A stretch of 6,372 bases of DNA from positions 1-6,372 of the forward strand of contig JBGUMF010000007.1 of the NCBI GenBank assembly GCA_045116675.1, written 5' to 3'. Below the pieces are notes generated by a model. It was not told the DNA's origin. It did not search any database and saw only the letters and a program-made list of their open reading frames with translations. The translations under genes and the position numbers were made by a program. Numbering within the stretch: position 1 is the first letter of the stretch; every line of letters starts with the position of its first letter. Origin of the DNA: F23-D06 sp045116675. Lineage in GTDB: Bacteria > Bacteroidota > Bacteroidia > Bacteroidales > WCHB1-69. This document shows positions 5,220 to 6,372 of this stretch, in pieces.

Positions 5220-6372
5220 ATGAAAAAAGTCTTCGTCCTTACCCTTGTGTTGCTGGCCGTCTGCGCCAATTTGCACGCCCAGAAGGAGTTTGCTTCCAAA
5301 ATCGAAAAGGCTACCGTTTATTTGCAAGGTGCCGCACTCACACACACCGCCGCCGCATCGTTGAAAAGCGGCAGCTATGATGTTCTCATCAACGGATTAA
5401 GTCCTGACATCGAGGTCAACAGCCTGAAAGTGACCGCCAACGGCGTGCTCATCTCTGCCTCAGAGTTCTCCAAGGACTACATCACCCCAAAGGAGGAGAG
5501 TGCCCGCATCAAGAAACTGCAGGACTCACTGGAACTTTACAAACGGCTGTTGGACGAGGCTAATGACGAGCTGGATGTCCATACCCACCTGCTCCAGATG
5601 CTCACCGACGGCACCCTCAACAACATGCAGCAGAAGGAAGGTACGGTTTCCGTGGCCGACATCAACGCCAATATGGAGCTGTACAAATCGAAAGCGGGTG
5701 CCCTGCAGCACAGCATCAATCAGGACAACCAGAAGGTGACCAAACTGAAAGAAACAGTAAGACGATTGCAGTGCCAAGTGGATCAGGATATGACAAAAGA
5801 CAAACAACGCACGGGCGTGCTCCGGCTCTCGGTAAGCGTGCCGCAAACCATCAACACGGAATTCACCATCACCTATTTCACCAACCTTGCCTCATGGGCA
5901 CCTTGTTACGACATCAACATCGCCTCCATGGACAAGCCCGTGGTGATGAAAGCCAAAGCCCGGGTGGCGCAAGTCACCGGCCTCGACTGGAACAACGTCA
6001 AGCTGACGCTCTCCAACGCCACCCCAAACCGCACGAAAGAGGCTCCCGTATTCAAATCATGGTACCTCAATTTCTACACACCCCGCCCAAATGCCAAACT
6101 CTCGGCTCCGACAATGTCTCGCAGCAACTATATTTCTTATGAAGGTGTTGCTTCTACTGACGGCTATGTGTCATCTGTCCGCGGCGAAAGGTCCACCGCC
6201 CCGCTGCTGATGGACGACTACGTGGAAGTGGATATGCAGGAGGTTCATGTGAACTACAACATCGCTGTGCCCTACGACATCCCCGACAACGGCAAGGAGC
6301 AGCTCATCGACCTGAAGAGTTACAACATCAAGGCCGAGTACAAATACTATGCCGCACCCAAGCTGTCGGACG
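5220..6372 (+). CDS. DUF4140/DUF4139 (MuiA-like) exported protein, 3'-truncated
   Basis: 384 residues are visible and the frame is still open at the window edge; family members usually run to about 520-650. A signal peptide occupies residues 1-20 (MKK, hydrophobic core 4-15, cut after LHA). Residues 27-75 match the DUF4140 N-terminal domain (ATVYLQGAAL, then SGSYDVLINGLSPDIE). Residues 91-190 are a charged, Leu-rich stretch likely to form a coiled-coil hairpin. DUF4139 begins near 200, with its hallmark SWAPCYDI (225-232), GLDWNNVKLTLSNATPN (254-270) and YDIPDNGK (352-359). The family is annotated as mucoidy-inhibitor MuiA-like from a plasmid gene that affects capsule; the biochemical function is unknown to me. 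The start is the ATG at 5220, immediately followed by the signal peptide. No Shine-Dalgarno and no clean TAnnTTTG element is seen in the 125 bp upstream; the nearest candidates (AATTTTTG at 5147, TACTTTCC at 5188) are imperfect. Confidence 0.92.
   Translation, partial: MKKVFVLTLVLLAVCANLHAQKEFASKIEKATVYLQGAALTHTAAASLKSGSYDVLINGLSPDIEVNSLKVTANGVLISASEFSKDYITPKEESARIKKLQDSLELYKRLLDEANDELDVHTHLLQMLTDGTLNNMQQKEGTVSVADINANMELYKSKAGALQHSINQDNQKVTKLKETVRRLQCQVDQDMTKDKQRTGVLRLSVSVPQTINTEFTITYFTNLASWAPCYDINIASMDKPVVMKAKARVAQVTGLDWNNVKLTLSNATPNRTKEAPVFKSWYLNFYTPRPNAKLSAPTMSRSNYISYEGVASTDGYVSSVRGERSTAPLLMDDYVEVDMQEVHVNYNIAVPYDIPDNGKEQLIDLKSYNIKAEYKYYAAPKLSD

Noticed and set aside
5220..6372. Possible frameshift in the DUF4139 gene, because several shorter frames (5500-5739, 5771-6142) overlap it
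   Set aside because: Reading codon by codon from 5220, the frame is open to the window end and contains DUF4140 and DUF4139 motifs in order; the shorter frames are shadows.
1..6372. A new defence or mobile system
   Set aside because: No nuclease, helicase, reverse transcriptase, transposase, integrase or toxin-antitoxin signature is visible; the genes are a surface protein, a TPR protein, dUTPase, a hydrolase and a DUF4139 protein. dut alone is housekeeping.

Overview
The window looks like chromosomal DNA from a member of the Bacteroidota, most likely the order Bacteroidales. Three things support this: a complete type IX secretion (T9SS) C-terminal sorting domain, two back-to-back promoter elements matching the Bacteroidota -7 consensus TAnnTTTG, and start codons preceded by A/T-rich leaders rather than Shine-Dalgarno sequences. 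A T9SS substrate argues against Bacteroides proper, which generally lacks that system. I cannot name a genus.

Layout. Positions 1-1578 (+) are the 3' part of a large repetitive surface protein: seven near-identical 147-bp (49-residue) Cys-containing repeats, two degenerate repeats, then the T9SS sorting domain. Positions 1579-1757 are a convergent intergenic gap in which I see no convincing terminator or gene. Positions 1758-3074 (-) encode a secreted or periplasmic TPR protein, and 3087-3539 (-) encode dUTPase (dut). These two form a tight operon, dut first, with 12 bp between them. Positions 3540-3657 are a short divergent promoter region with one -7 element on each strand. Positions 3658-5094 (+) encode an exported alpha/beta hydrolase with an extra N-terminal beta-rich domain and an intact Ser-Asp-His triad. 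From 5220 to the window end (+) lies the N-terminal two thirds or so of a DUF4140/DUF4139 (MuiA-like) exported protein.

How the genes relate. dut is nucleotide-pool housekeeping. The other four products all carry, or in the case of the 5'-truncated adhesin imply, export to the envelope or cell surface. The hydrolase and the DUF4139 gene are codirectional and 125 bp apart, but nothing in the sequence proves a shared pathway.

The window holds no tRNA, rRNA, CRISPR array, transposase or recognisable defence system, and I do not see a convincing new multi-gene system. The features most worth a second look are the mosaic, homogenised repeat array with two-state sequence blocks, and the apparently shortened TPR protein whose 3' end faces that array.
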